Shown here: piece after piece, positions 12,120 to 24,974 of the stretch
Layout of the letters: the number at the start of each line of letters is the position of its first letter
How positions within the stretch are numbered: the first letter of the stretch is position 1
Assembly: GCA_028023455.1 (NCBI GenBank)
Contig: JAQFVV010012441.1
Location: 3,473,911 to 3,537,910, forward strand
Source: Epiperipatus broadwayi
Lineage: Eukaryota > Onychophora > Udeonychophora > Euonychophora > Peripatidae
Direction of reading: 5' to 3'
DNA length: 64,000 nt
Notes under the pieces: generated by a model
What the model saw: only the letters and a program-made list of their open reading frames with translations
Database searches by the model: none
What the model was told of the DNA's origin: nothing
Program-made: the position numbers and the translations under genes

Positions 12120-13400
12120 GAAACCTGTTAGCCACCTTACCTTTTCCTTCCATTCGCCACCCTAAGTTTTTCCCATATTCTTCTGTATCCTATTCCAATC
12201 CATTCCACATCATTTTTATCCACTGTATGGCCTTATATCTATATCCCCCGTATCTTTTCCCAAACCTAGCATAAAAACCCAAGAACCCACTTTCTGTATC
12301 ACAACTTCATTATTTGTACTCTTTCTATTTGTAAGTATTTACATTCAATTAGCAAATGCCTAATATCTTCTATGCCTTCCTTACGTAACTTGCAGACTAA
12401 ATCACCACATTTTTCCATTTATGTGTATATGCTCTTGTTGCTAACGAGCGTTACACAATAAACTACTTTCCTTGATATTATTGTAAATTAACTGACAACC
12501 AATATTCTGTTACTTCTATCATTTAAACTCTTTTTACTCCAGCTCTCCAGCTTCCTATTTATTATTAATGCATCAATTCTTCTATCCCATTCTTTCCACT
12601 ATAACACTCAACAATCCTCCTAACACAAAAATGATATAAAGTCTTTCTGCATACCATACTATCTTTCTCACACATCCTGTTGTCTGTCCTTTACTAGTAA
12701 CCCAAATAAATTACTAGTTAGATATTCTTTTACTATTCATAAATTGCAATCTACCAAATATTTTCATTTTGCTTTTTTGCATCATATAAAAACTTGATCA
12801 TCCCATTTCTCCTTTCAGCTGCTTCCTTTGCCATCCACCCATCTGCATCTAATTCATGTCTTCTCTTTGTATTTTTTCTAAATAATCTAATGTCTTTTTA
12901 CTAACATATAATGCATCATTACCATAAATTACTCCTGCTACTGTCACTCCCTTCCATACAATTCTTGCTACATTATATGAAAACATTGTTAATTTTTTTT
13001 TTATCAGTCCCTTTCTTTTCTTTGCTTCATTTATTAATTTTTTCTCCCATTCATCCAAGCAATTTCTCTGATGACTTATGGTGATTTCCAAATAGTTATA
13101 TCTATTCATCACATATAATTTTACATCCCCCAATAAAAATTTATTTCACTTTTATTTTCCCAGCATTTATTATCATTACTTTTGATTTTTCTTCACTAAA
13201 TTTAAACCCCATCACTTTACCCACTCTTGTGCATGTCTTCAGTATAACTTCCATATCTTCCCTACTTTCTGTGCACAAGAAGATATTAGCAAATAAAAAA
13301 CCTGATACTTGCTTTCTCCATTTCTTTCAAATATAACAAAATAGTTGACATAGAATATCCTTGCTTTAGTCCCATGCCATTTTTAACTCTGATTCTATAT
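12120..13400 (-). pseudogene. Non-LTR retrotransposon relic (RT palm to 3' end)
   Basis: Reading the minus strand from 13400, 'RVKNGMGLKQGYSMST' matches the GLKQG.PLSP motif of LINE reverse transcriptases. About 40 codons further comes 'MEVILKTCTRVGKVMGFKFS', the segment after the catalytic loop. The longest open stretch, 13133-12849, reads '…EWEKKLINEAKKRKGLIKKK' and then 'YNVARIVWKGVTVAGVIYGN', the usual thumb/C-terminal part. Coding-like sequence with stops continues to about 12120. The 5' part (endonuclease, first RT motifs) is missing because an FB-A element begins at about 13400. It is dead: multiple frameshifts and stops. Confidence 0.7.
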
Positions 13401-14115
13401 TGCAAACTCTTCATATAGTAGTGCCACCAAAGTGCAAGCCTTAATAATCAATGGATCCAAGAAGGTTGTGCATAAAATCCCTATATACTGCCTACTCATT
13501 TAATACCCCCAGCCTATTTTCTAGTTTATAGTTTTTTTATCAGTGAGGAGCCACACTTTAGCAGTTTCTTTTACATTTTCAAAGCTAGAATTTCAATATG
13601 AAAAACAATAATATTTTCAATCAAAGCCATATTCACTTGTATAATCATATAGATCTGAATTCAGTTCAGCATCTATACATTTTGATGTCCTTGTTTTTTC
13701 AAAAGACCCAGTCACCATTATTCCATGGACAAAATAGATATAAAACCATCAAAACATCACATGATCACCATGTAAGCATAGAAAATAATAATCATGTGAT
13801 GAGGATTTAAATTTTTTAACTATGTTTTCAACATAACTACTTAAAAAATTGGTTATAATTATCTTTAAATGTTGACAAGTGGTTTTTATCAATGAGGAAA
13901 CTTGGATGTAGATGCAGTGCTCTCAGATCCAATTCTCCTCATTGATAAAACCCACAATCTCGCAACTAGTCTGGGGATAATGGATGAGTAGGCCCTAGAT
14001 AGGAATTTTATGCACAAACCTTCTTGCATCCATTGATTCCTAAGGCTTTCACTGGGTGGCACTACTGTAGAAAAGTTTGCTACTGTTTTAAATAAGTTTG
14101 TGTATACTATACATA
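13400..14115. mobile_element. FB-A palindromic element, copy 2
   Basis: The left arm starts with 'gcaaactcttcatatagtag' and 'caatggatccaagaaggttg'. It is inverted relative to the right arm, which ends 'ccttcttgcatccattgatt' and 'ggcactactgtagaaaagtt'. The palindrome centre is near 13770 (catcacatgatcaccatg against aatcatgtgatgagg). The conserved minus-strand frame of the family is open here at 14131-13889 and includes 'NQWMQEGLCIKFLS'. The element separates two minus-strand LINE relics. Confidence 0.75.
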
Positions 14116-14449
14116 TCAATTCATGATCCACAATTATGTCACATATAGAACTTGCTTGTCCATTATTCTTTTTAATTAAACTTCAACACCATGTCTAATT
14201 ATAGCACTCCACTATATTCTGATTTAGTGATTATTTTTCAAGTTCAGATTCACTATAAAATATTTTTCTTTAGAAAATCTTGTATTGTTAATTTTATATC
14301 CAATTCAATGAAGATGTTATTTTACAATAGTGGACTTTTATATTACATCCACAAGTTAATTGGTCTTATGATCTTATCATCATATTGTTGGAATTTTATG
14401 AATAATTATTAAATATGTTTTGATCTAATATCTCACTTCCATTCAATAA

Positions 14450-16200
14450 ATTAGATATTACACTTCTTTTTACAGTTTATTTAGATGAAGAACTTATTTC
14501 ATTGTTTTTGAACTGGATAAAGTGGCTCATATTTTCAAAATGATAATTATCCATATTAAAAATTGCTTAAGATTTTTTTAATTACAACTTGAATTTTTTA
14601 AACATTAATTAGTAAATCTAAGTTTTTATATGTTGTATTCAAAACCTTAGATAATTTCTGTAGATTGTCTTTTGAAATAACAAAGAAAGCACAGTTATCA
14701 ATATACTATAAATTCCAAATCCAAAAAGATGAACTTCTTTTTACTTTCAATCAATTTAAATTTAAAATTTACCAACAAATCTGTATTGCATCTTGGTCCT
14801 TGTTTCATTAACACTTATAAATAGTTACAATATCCAAAATTGAAACTATGTAGGAGCATATAAACATCCTTGTTTATTGCCAATTTGATTTCAAATGCCA
14901 TATAACATGAATAAAGATCGGTGATAACCAATTAATATCAAAAATGTCTTAGTCCTGTTTGATTAAACAAAAACCATGTCTTTAATGCTTTTTGATTGTC
15001 TGCAATCACATTGAATTTTTGGCAATTATTCTCCTATGGCTAAAAGTTACCTATTCAACATAATCTTCAAAAACCCTTTTTCTACATTATATAATTATAA
15101 TATTTCATGGTAATTAATGCAATCTTGTTTATTAACTTTTTTTTAAATGTGTATAAACTATAGAAGTATCCTTAAAATGAAATGGCATAACTTCATGCAT
15201 GCACATACACTTAAAAATAATATTATTTTTGAAGCTAACATTCTTTAGATATCTCATTAGGACTTCAATCTTTGCATATTTTAAGATTACAAAAGGCTGT
15301 TTTTGATTTTACTAAACTGGATATTCTTGTCCAAATCATTATTTAAAAGTCGTTCAAAATGATCTTTAAATGTGATCAAAATATCATTGTCACTGCATAA
15401 GAGAATTCCATTGGTGGATTTAACAGTATTGTGGTATAATTTTTCAGATCTATGTTTTTTTTTCTAAAAAAAAAAAAAAAAACTCTAATGTGATCAAAAT
15501 TAGGGAATGTTTTTTTTTTTCCAAACCTTTTTATCAGTTGTCTTGAAATTTATGTTTTGGTTACGGAATTCTACATTCCATTTATTATTATTCTAAGATT
15601 TCAACCAAATGATTATTAATCAGATCATTCTCAGAGAATCAGTTATGATTTATTTACTGAATTCAATCATAGATTTATCTGTATCCGTAATATAAATCTT
15701 AAAAAATTCATATCTCAATACAATGGCAATTCTGAAAGTTCAAATTATCAATTTTAGAGTTTAATAGCATGATAAATTGATATTTCTAAACAATAAACAT
15801 CAAGTTCCTAATAAATATGGTTAAAATAAAACCTATTTTTAATGCAACTATCGCTTTTATCTTGAAAAGAACTCATTTATAATCAATTCAACAATCTATA
15901 CTTGGAAGTCCACATATGATATGAACTTCCTTATATTCTGACTTGTAATTATAATGTTATTTATTAAATGCCATTGTTTTTTTATTATGGAAGCAACAAT
16001 GTTCTTTTGTGATGACTTTTATCTAATCAAAGAATTTTGGTATGAGATTCCTGTGTTGTACAAACAGCAGACCATTTGAATTTGAACCAACTTTTGGACA
16101 ACGTCTACTGTTGACATTAACATGTATTAAAATCTCCAAGAAGAAGAGCTTTATTTTTTAATGGTATTGATAGATAATGTTATCCAACAAGAAATGAAAT
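14450..16200 (-). pseudogene. Non-LTR retrotransposon relic: endonuclease and reverse transcriptase
   Basis: Reading from 16160 downwards: 'LLLGDFNT' (the GDFN motif of AP-type endonucleases), then 'GSNSNGLLFVQHRNLIPKFF', and later 'SDNDILITFKDHFERLLNND', a conserved linker of LINE ORF2 proteins. Near 14880 comes 'NKQGCLYAPTLFQF', the RT motif before the catalytic loop. Near 14710 'YIDNCAFFVISKDNLQKLSK' corresponds to the YADD box, with the catalytic second Asp replaced by Asn. Frames shift repeatedly. The order fits an RTE-like or related ORF2. Because it contains its own KQG motif it is a different element from the relic at 12.1-13.4 kb, not its upstream half. Confidence 0.65.
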
Positions 16201-17300
16201 GTTTCTTTTAATTTTCTTAATCTAATCATGAAGCATATTCATAAATAAAATAAAAACTGGTGCTATTGCATAAACCAAATATCATTCGCTTTTTATTAAT
16301 ACATCAAAAATTCATAGCAAATGTCACATCATGCAGTCTTCCTTTATTGATTGATCTGTCCTTCCAAAAATTCTATAGTTATTTATTTGTTTTTTAATCT
16401 TCTTCATCTGGGAAATGAGTTTTTTAGTTTTTTTTTAACAGCTATCGATATTCAACCTTGAAGTATCTTAGCTGCCCATGTGGTCCTCCTCTCAAGCTTG
16501 CATCAAGGAAAGTTTGCACATTCCAAGTACTTCTATCTAGAAAAATAAATTTAGATTATTTTTAATCTTTCCATTGCTTCCTGTTGTGCTGTTATTACTG
16601 ACATTTTAATTTTTATTGCTTTAATGTGTACGTCACCAGGCTTGATTACTATTAGATCACTTTTTCTAGGTTTCTGTAATAGAGAAAATGGTTTCTAGAG
16701 CTGCCTAAACATGCAATCTTACTAAGCTAAAATATCTGATCCAAATGTAGTTTCTACCTGATTCATCAGTGATTATAATGCCTTGAGCACAGATCACAGC
16801 TAAGAACTGCCAATCTATTTAATTTATTCCCATCATTGTTTTCTAAATTCTTGAGGAATTTGAGTGAGTCAATAATGTTGAATGTGTAATTAAAGGTGAA
16901 AGCGTGTCTGCACAAACACACAATTCCACTACCACAGCTAGTATAAGAAAATTACTGGTTGGATGAAAAACTCATGATGATTGGCTCTATCAGTAATAGT
17001 ATTGGTACTTGTGAAGAATCCATGCCAGAAGCTTGCTAGACATTTTAATTTAAATAATTCAAGAGTCCAAGTATTTGTTTACATTTTTTCCTCTCAAAAT
17101 TATTTTCTCGAATGTGTGTAGCTTGTTGTCTTAAATAAATGTGAATAAATGTATTCTAAATTGTAAGTTAATTTATAAAAATTTGAATACATTTTGTAAT
17201 ATCCGTTCATAGCATAATGTCCAAATGTTAATACATGGTGAACCCTTAACACATGGCTAAAATTTTCATGATTTTTTTAAATTTCTTTTTTTGCTGCATC
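16201..17300. other. Unassigned sequence
   Basis: Slightly less AT-rich in places (16440-16530, 16680-16810). It may include the 5' end of the LINE to the left, but I found no recognisable motif. Confidence 0.4.
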
Positions 17301-17307
17301 ATTTTTG

Positions 17308-17582
17308 GAAATATGATTAAAATTTGGAATCTTCCATTGACAGAAAAAAATGCAGTGGAATATTTTAAAAATTATAGGATAATGCTTGTCCAAAAAAGAT
17401 GTGATAATGGATACGATATGACATAATATGTAAATGAAGTCACAATGGTGGTGGCATGTGCAAACATGTTCTAAGCATCTACCTGTTTGGAAAGGAATAT
17501 GATTAAAAGGCTCCAAAATATTGTTTGTGAGTAGACTGAGATTCGGGTACAATTAGTATACCAAATTAACATCTATAGAATG
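17308..17582 (+). pseudogene. Merlin (IS1016-like) transposase fragment, N-terminal part
   Basis: One frame reads 'MIKIWNLPLTEKNAVEYFKN' followed by 'KRCDNGYDMT'. A shifted frame continues 'WWWHVQTCSKHL', 'LKGSKILFVSRLRF' and 'YTKLTSIE'. This is the order of the N-terminal zinc-ribbon region of Merlin/ISXO2-like transposases (W-x-L … A-x-E-x-F … C-x2-G-x-x-M … W-R-C … G-T-W-F-x-x-S-x-L … L-T-S-I). The same words 'KIWDL…AVEFFQR' and 'KGSKI' occur in the better preserved Merlin relic at 53.9 kb, which supports the call. It ends at a run of ten G at about 17583. The DDE catalytic part is absent. Stops and a frameshift make it dead. Confidence 0.6.
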
Positions 17583-17592
17583 GGGGGGGGGG

Positions 17593-19524
17593 TAATTAGA
17601 TATGTCAGACAAAACTGTCATTCATTTATATTTTAAAAAAAATTAATTACAATCCTTTGGACTTTTGTGTTTTTTTAATAAATAATAAAAATGAAAATAT
17701 TAAATACAATAATTTAGAGTCGACCATATTGTTTATATCATGTAATGGAAGCCTCTGGAAATATATTATTTAAAATAAAATACGTGGCAAGCTTCTGTCC
17801 TTGATAATTTAACATTTTATCCTACAAGATAATAGCCGAAAACCTTGGCCAGGCAGTTAATCTTTATATCTGAGACTATTCACTGTCCACTCTTTGTGAG
17901 CTTTATCAATAACCTGAGTAATAAATAATAACCTGTTATTTATTCAGAGAAAGTAGTTTATTGTCTTCACTCTAAGCAGCTGATACAATAGTAAGCACTG
18001 TTGCCAACATAATAGGTTATAGTCCAATATAGCTCTTACTAATAAATGATTATAAATAATAAACAAAACAAAATACAAAAAAGTAAGATATTCAATAAAA
18101 GTATAATAAAAATAAACAAAAAGGCAAAAAATCTACATACAAAGGAATATTAGTGAAAAGACCTAAAACTAAGTATAAATATATGATTTAAAAAGGAGTT
18201 AAATATATATGTACAAAGCACCTAGGCTACTTTATAATATAATGAGCATTAAATAATTATGAACAAATAATTTACTAATATCAGCACTTTTGGGTGGAAT
18301 ATTATGATGATTTTTAATGGGTAACTGACTATGTATCATAGCACAATAATTATATCTGTAAATATTTAATTTTTGGTATTTTTAGTCAGCAGTTGAACTA
18401 AAAATATATATTATTGAGATTCTTGTTATATATACAAATAATGAAAAATGTTCATTTTCTACACATGCAATTAAAACTAAGCATCTTTATTGTCAAATAC
18501 AAGCATAATATATTCTTAACAATATTTCTGTAGTGTAGTTTTCACTAACCACTCTCACACAAGATAGGGACTAGTTTCTATCCTCTTTTAACACCTTGTG
18601 GAAGGGTGTAATCATGAACAGATGCTCCAAGACATGGGGAAAAGATATATGATTCTCAAGATGTACATTTCCTGCTGAACCAGTAGTTATATATATATTG
18701 CTTATAACACTTCTTTCATATACACTTCAATGCAAACAAATTTTCTTAAAAACTTCTTTATTTTCCTTACAGTTTCGATTGTCCAGCAGTCATCAGAGCT
18801 CTAATCTTCTTCTCTGCCCAGATCACAATCTCTTGCACATATTTTTATCATTGTTCAGTATATATACATAGCCAATTACTACAATTTAATTGATAGATAT
18901 CAAACTTACCACTTTCACAACTTTGACACACCATCATCTACTTAATGAAAACTACATTAACAGAAATAAAAATTATTATGATATATCCTTCCTTTTAAAG
19001 CATATAAAGATCTATGATATCAAATGAGTGCTTTTCAAAAAAAAATGTGGTACTATAAATTGTAGTAATTTTGAATTATAGCAATTAAGCATATGTGTGA
19101 GCCAACTGATAACAGCTGGTTTTGTTAGAAATATACTTTGAAGTTGTTGTTTTTAATTGTTTTATTCACATTTTAAATGCATATGGAGATTGGCAGTTTT
19201 GCACTGAGTCTCAGTTATATGCATGACTAGAAAAAAAATTAAGTTAATAATATCATGTTCATATTCAGTATTAATTATATTAATATTTAATTTAGGGTTT
19301 ATATCTTCTTTAGAATAAATTATATAATAATCTTTAGTTTAATAACTTATTATTAAAATCTGTTAATGTTTAAAAATAAATTATATAATCTTTAGCTACT
19401 TAACTTATTAATAATAACTGTTAATGTATTTACTTAAAATATAATTTTGTTAAATTTATAATGTATGCATTTAACAAATGATACTTTTTTAATTGAATAT
19501 TTCTATTATATATATATGTATCAT
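17593..19524. other. AT-rich sequence with a possible family F fragment
   Basis: Mostly featureless. At about 18770-18815 'acagtttcgattgtccagca' and 'gtcatcagagctctaat' resemble arms of the hairpins at 6.36 and 32.2 kb. No coding remnant seen. Confidence 0.4.
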
Positions 19525-19625
19525 TAAAATCAGTCAATCCTTAGACAATCCCAATAATAATAACAATCAATAATTTCATACTGTTGCCAAGGCAACCTCA
19601 TTTTAACAATAATGGTGGAATATTC
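19525..19625 (+). repeat. Dispersed repeat family D, copy 1
   Basis: Shares 'cagtcaatccttagacaatc', 'ataacaatcaataatttcat', 'actgttgccaaggcaacctc' and 'attttaacaata' in order with 47797-47932 and 50848-50935. The 47.8 kb copy has inverted ends. This copy lies beside AT and AG runs (19507-19516, 19651-19670). Confidence 0.65.
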
Positions 19626-20304
19626 TAAAAACAATGACAATCAACAATATATATATAGAGAGAGAGAGCTGCAAAAATGATTTTTCTGTTAAATGGAAAG
19701 AAGACCATCTTCTTTCATTCTTCTTTGAGTCTTTAAAGGGACCAAGGATGGCAAATTTCTTATGTCCACTCTATATGTGTTTGTCACTGCAACTGTTATT
19801 ATATAATTATTCATATTGTAATGGAATATAATATCCCGTCACATTATTTTAAAATGAAAATAAAAAGATCGTAAATAAAATTGATTTATTAAAAAGAAAA
19901 AAACTTAAAAACTGAAAAGTAAAAGTTGTTTAATATATATATTGTCGCGCAGATGGAAAACTTAAACTATTTTAAGAAAAAGTATTTGAAAGTATTTTTT
20001 TTTTGTAAAAAAAAAAAGTAAAAATATAAAGATTGATATTTTAAAAAATAGAAATAATGTTGATTTCTATAATCTTAGAAAATGGAAATGATTGTTTTAT
20101 TAATTAAATGATTGTTCAAAAGCAAACTAGCCCTTGAGGCATTTAAAATAAATTAAATGGTCAGATAAGAGAATACAAAGAAATTAAATGACCAATGCAA
20201 GCACAAAAATGATAGCATGGACCATAACTGAAACACGAGAAGATTAGTGACATCTTACTCGTTGAATCCCAAGATTTGATGATAAGAGGTTAAGAAAAAT
20301 ATAA

Positions 20305-20550
20305 AAGCAAAATGATTATTATAATCCTGATCTGAGAGCTGACTATGAATATGTCGTTATAACTAGCTATATTGCAGATTTTCACGATGTGGAAGTCTGC
20401 AATAAATTTAATTTTCCAGACAACCAGCTGAGGCCTATTGATGACAGTTCCCGACCAAATGCATGGCAAGTAGTGGTTTCATTTCAAAGAAGGATAAAAA
20501 TCTACGAAGGCGATCATGAAGATGGACTTCTAAATCTGCTAAATCCATAA
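20305..20550 (+). CDS. Exon-like open frame, 81 codons, unknown protein (possible host exon or old pseudogene)
   Basis: I do not recognise this protein. From the codon after a TAA at 20302 the frame is open for 81 codons to TAA at 20548. Composition is unlike its surroundings: balanced charged and hydrophobic residues, for example 'DLRADYEYVVITSYIADFHD' at about codons 8-27 and 'RPNAWQVVVSFQRRIKIYEG' at about 49-68. Local G+C is clearly higher than in the flanks. There is no ATG near the start, so if real it is an internal or terminal exon, or a decayed gene; the same frame upstream ('PRFDDKRLRKI') is broken by stops. It could also be part of an unrecognised transposon protein. Confidence 0.3.
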   Translation, partial: KQNDYYNPDLRADYEYVVITSYIADFHDVEVCNKFNFPDNQLRPIDDSSRPNAWQVVVSFQRRIKIYEGDHEDGLLNLLNP

Positions 20551-20829
20551 AGTATGAACTCTTGGGTCTATCTAATAAGAACTTTCCTAAAATTGCAATT
20601 AATTAATAGCTGAAAATAAGAACTCTTATCTGACTTAAAGAATGCAAATTCAATTGTTAATATTTTTTATGCAGATGTTTAAGCAATCATTTTCATTTTT
20701 TTTGTGTGTGTGTTATGTTTTAATTAATATGTATTTTAATTTGGGTTGGGTGTAGATAGTTGCATGGATAAAAATTAATAACTATGTCTAAATTTGTTTA
20801 TGTTTAGTTAAAGGGATTTTAATTTCAGG

Positions 20830-21264
20830 CTATTTGTTTCGTAGTTAGAATGATGCTTGTGGAGGGATATATGGGTGTTTATATCAATGTAATGTGAAGC
20901 ATGTTTAGCATACAGGGCGACGTGCCCAACTGAATGCATGATCCCAAAGAGGCAGTCATATCATTGCAATGGTTGCAGACATATTTCCTGCACCATTGAC
21001 TCCTTCTAGCTCTGGAGGGATTATAAGTCGGCAGAAGACCGTTCTCCCCCATGCGTAGCACTCTTTAAAAAATTATATACATGATTCCTTAGTCAGACAG
21101 ATGCACATTCCTGTTCTGGACATGGATCATTTCCTTCAAATAATATCACACTGTCAGATGCACATTCCTGTCAGCATGGTTTTATGCTAGCATCTTCATA
21201 TTGCATTGGTTGCGACTATATATCTGGAAGCAGGCATTGGGTTGGCTACGAACTTTTAGTCTGA
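20830..21264 (+). other. GC-richer island with a Cys-rich open frame at 21085-21264
   Basis: The island is markedly richer in G+C than the surrounding few kb. From 21085 to the TGA at 21262 a 59-codon frame without ATG reads 'TDAHSCSGHGSFPSNNITLS' then 'DAHSCQHGFMLASSYCIGCD'. The two DAHSC units come from a 17-bp direct repeat (21098-21114 and 21155-21171) spaced 57 bp, exactly 19 codons. The C-x-G-H-G and C-x-H-G pattern is superficially EGF-like but the cysteine count is too low to assign a domain. The minus strand is also open (21061-20879, 60 codons) without a recognised domain. Exon or decayed gene is possible; chance is possible too. Confidence 0.25.
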
Positions 21265-24200
21265 GATTGAATGAATGTTTTGATAAGTTTTTAAGTGGAT
21301 AAAATCTATGTAGCCTATCTATACTCGACATGCTGAAGTGAAATATAATTTAAATATCCATCTGTGTGGTCTATTTAAATAGTAATTTGAATTTTAAAAA
21401 AATTAATGTTAAAATCTAAAAATAAATTTATTTCTCAATTTTAAATGTGCGTTAATAAAAATCTATTTGTGTGTTAATTACTGGCAGTGGCTTCTTTTAT
21501 TTTATTGTTCTAAATATTTAATATATTTTGAGAATATAAATCTATTAAAACTTATTAAAAAATGTTTAAATCTCTGCAAATCCATGAGCTAGTGACACTG
21601 GGCTGATGGTCGTGATTTTAATAGCGCGTATCTGCCTACTCTATAAATTTTCTAGGTCCAAATGGCCTAGTGGCGCCCTTGTATGGCAGATTTGGTAAGA
21701 TTGAAAACTTCATCATCATCCCCGATCATTATAATATAATATACGAACATGGATGAACTACTCTACAACAAACATGCATCAGTCATTATAGTGAATTTAT
21801 TGTCTTCTTACCTCTGATTAGTATCCAGAAAGATCAAAGTTCTTAACTGAAATACCAATGGAGTTTTCTTGAAGCAGAATAAATATATGTGAACAAGCTT
21901 TTATTTTAAATAGATATTTATAATCATGACAAACAACCTAAAATAGAACTCTCATTTTCAGAAAGTTGTAAAATTGGAACCAAATTAATAATTGGCAGTT
22001 GACAATCAAAGCAGTAATTGATAGCAGACTTTAGATTTAAATATTTTTTTAGAATTTTTGGATATAAAAAAAAGGAAAATTAAAATTTTTCTTTGTTTAT
22101 GATTATGATTCCATAACATCAAGAAGTTATATCAACCAGTGTGTCACTGATAATAATCATAAAAATATTATGATTAAGGTAACTTTAATTTATTATTTTT
22201 AATATAAGATATTGGTGTTGGATTATCTGAACCAGAAATTAAGTAAAATAAATATGTATATTTGTTGTGTATATTTATGTAATGATAAAATAGAGGGGTA
22301 AATATATTTATTATAATCTGAATATGATTATAGAATATATGTATAATTGATATCAGAATCAATTAAAGACAGCTAATTTAGTATTTTTATGATAAGTTAT
22401 ATATCATAAACTATTTGTTTATTTTTGTTTTAATCTTCTTTATATGTTCAAAGTATGAGACATTAAAAATAAGTTTGGATATTATTTAAAGGAAGGATGA
22501 ATAATATTTATTTATGATATTTAAGATTTATACAGAGTGTTGAAAAAAAGTAGTGGTTCAGGAAAGTGGTCTCATTGGGAAATCCTGTATGATAGAGATG
22601 TGTTATAGTTTAAGTATAATATAGTCAAAGGAAGTTAGAATATTTGTGATTAATGGTTAGTAACATTTTTTCGTAAATCTGCATGAGTTTAAAAGAGAAG
22701 CCAAGATAGAAATTAAGGTTGACACAAGAAAATGTGGCCTTAAGTTACATAATCCATAATATCATTTTTTTATAAATTTTATAAGATATCCATCCCAAAC
22801 TTCTAATTATGAAAATCACACTGGTATGTTCATTGTATTAGGAATTGTATATTTGAGCAATAATACTATTATTAAATGATAAAATAAATAATCGACTTGA
22901 ACTTTAGATGAAAATTAACAAACAACAAAATTATTAACAATAACTTTAATTTACAAATAGAATATTTTTTTTAAAAAATGCACATATTTACATTTAAAGT
23001 TATATGAAAAGCATGTATGAGAGGAAAAATCTTTGTGGCTTTATAATAATTCATTGAGAAAAGCTAACAGTAAGTTCAGTTAATTACTTTGATATCTTTG
23101 CGAGTTCACATATATTTCTGTCTCCAGGAATGTGAATATATGGCCATTAAAATAATTAATTTTAAATATCTTCTAGCAATGTTAACATTTTAACTTCTTT
23201 TTATTCATTCAGTGACAATTTTCCTATGAAGGTTTTCATGTAATTTTCCTATGAGCATTGAAATAAGTAGAGTTACAAACTAATTCGTATAAAAATATTT
23301 CTCTGTGATAATTAATTTAAATGGTGAGTTTCTTCTTATAGCAAGTACGTATCACATAACAGATCAGCAGGATCAAAGTTAATTTGAGGGTATCATTCCT
23401 TGTTTACAACTCCGTGGTTAGCTACACAATGGAAAGGTCAAGGAAGACATTCTTGGATTTTTTTTATCCCAAGGATTGCATAGTTTTACTTAAATAATCA
23501 TTACCATTTTATTGACTTCTATGCAGTAAGTGATGTGATGAAGAAGTAATAAATTTCCACCTTTTTCTTGGAAATGCAGATGATTGAAGAAACTTCTGTT
23601 GGTTCCCATAGCAACATTTTTTAAAAAAAAAAAATATTAATTTTTTATTTCAAAATAAAACTATAATACATTTTATTTTTTACAAATATCATTGTCATTT
23701 TCAAAACACTTCTTGGTGGTTCTTAATGGTACTACAGCATCACCTAGTGGCCACAGTATGGGTAACCGATAACTAACGATTTTTAATATTTTGTAATATA
23801 TAATAAAGAAAAATATTTACATTAAAGTAATACTTATAAACTCATACATGAGGGTTACAATATCTTATGATTGTATTTTAAAGAGTTGACAAAAATGGTT
23901 TCAAATTTGTTTATTGTAAAAAAAAAAAAAATCAAATCAGAATTATTAAATTAAAAAGTAAATACAAAATTATCATGTTATTAAAATTAATATTAAATGA
24001 AGTTGCTTTTTAATTGAAGTCAAAGGTGTAAAAAAAAAGCATTCTATTTTCTCTCCATTTCCTTTTCTCTCTCTCATTTTTAAATTAATGAAAAAAATGT
24101 TGTTGATAATGAAACGTGTAATTAAAGAATGATTAAAATAGATAGGTAATTTTAGATACCACTAGATGTGTTGACAATATAAATTTGAAAATTATATTTT

Positions 24201-24866
24201 GAAAATGTGATTATTAGTTAGCTATGAATTGGCAGAAATAACTGATTTACATCAGAACATATGAGAGTAAACCAAGGATTTATAGCAAATATTTATACCT
24301 TCTATAGTGAAGTTAACTACAGCAAGTGACAGAAAAATACCCTCATGGCCATAATAAGAAAATAATTACAAAATGACCCAACAAACAGTTTTTGTATATA
24401 AGCTGATATTGCCCTCTAAGTGTATTTGTTTCTGCTTTAGTATGTAATTCTATATAAAGAGAAAGCTACAAGATGCAGTTCTAATTGTCACGTAAAAAAA
24501 GTTGTTTCCTAGTCCAGAGATCAGAATGACAACTGCTGATTCCTTCCAGAATTCGACTGTTTAATAAATGTTAACTTGTGAATAAACTATAATGTACTGA
24601 TGCTGACCATCCTAACTTGGAAAATGACCAAGTAGTAGAACTGCTGGCCTAAGGATAAAATAAATAGACAATCATATGTGGCAAGCTTGTAATAAGAAGA
24701 AAAATAATTGATAGTTGTACCTAAGAAATAAATATACTTAATAACCAGCCTGGAATAGTAAGTGAAACCATAAAGTGGATCAACTGATCAATGAACTTTA
24801 AAAAAAGATACTGTGATTGTCAAAAAAGCTAAGCTTACTTTAACACAGTTAACTTGGAAAGACTGT

Positions 24867-24867
<1 letters not shown>
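21265..24867. other. AT-rich sequence, nothing recognised
   Basis: Poly-A/T runs (for example 23623-23635 and 23919-23931) and stop-dense frames. No repeat copies of the families described here and no coding motif were found. Confidence 0.45.
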
Positions 24868-24917
<50 letters not shown>

Positions 24918-24922
24918 ACAGA

Positions 24923-24966
<44 letters not shown>

Positions 24967-24974
24967 TCTGTGGC
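24868..24974. repeat. AT-dinucleotide microsatellite forming a long hairpin
   Basis: Two pure AT tracts (about 24869-24914 and 24923-24964) are separated by GCCACAGATG. The sequence GCCACAGATGATAT (24915-24928) recurs inverted as ATATCATCTGTGGC (24961-24974). The unique flank is therefore mirrored around the second AT tract and the whole can extrude as a cruciform. The frame read through it on the minus strand is not a gene. Confidence 0.9.

Noticed and set aside
12120-16200. One LINE split by FB-A at 13.4-14.1 kb
   Set aside because: Both minus-strand segments contain their own version of the RT motif with K-Q-G (GLKQG near 13.37 kb, NKQGC near 14.88 kb) and differ in sequence, so they overlap in the protein and must be two elements.
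17583-17592. Run of ten G as a possible G-quadruplex
   Set aside because: A single short homopolymer without further G tracts nearby on the same strand.
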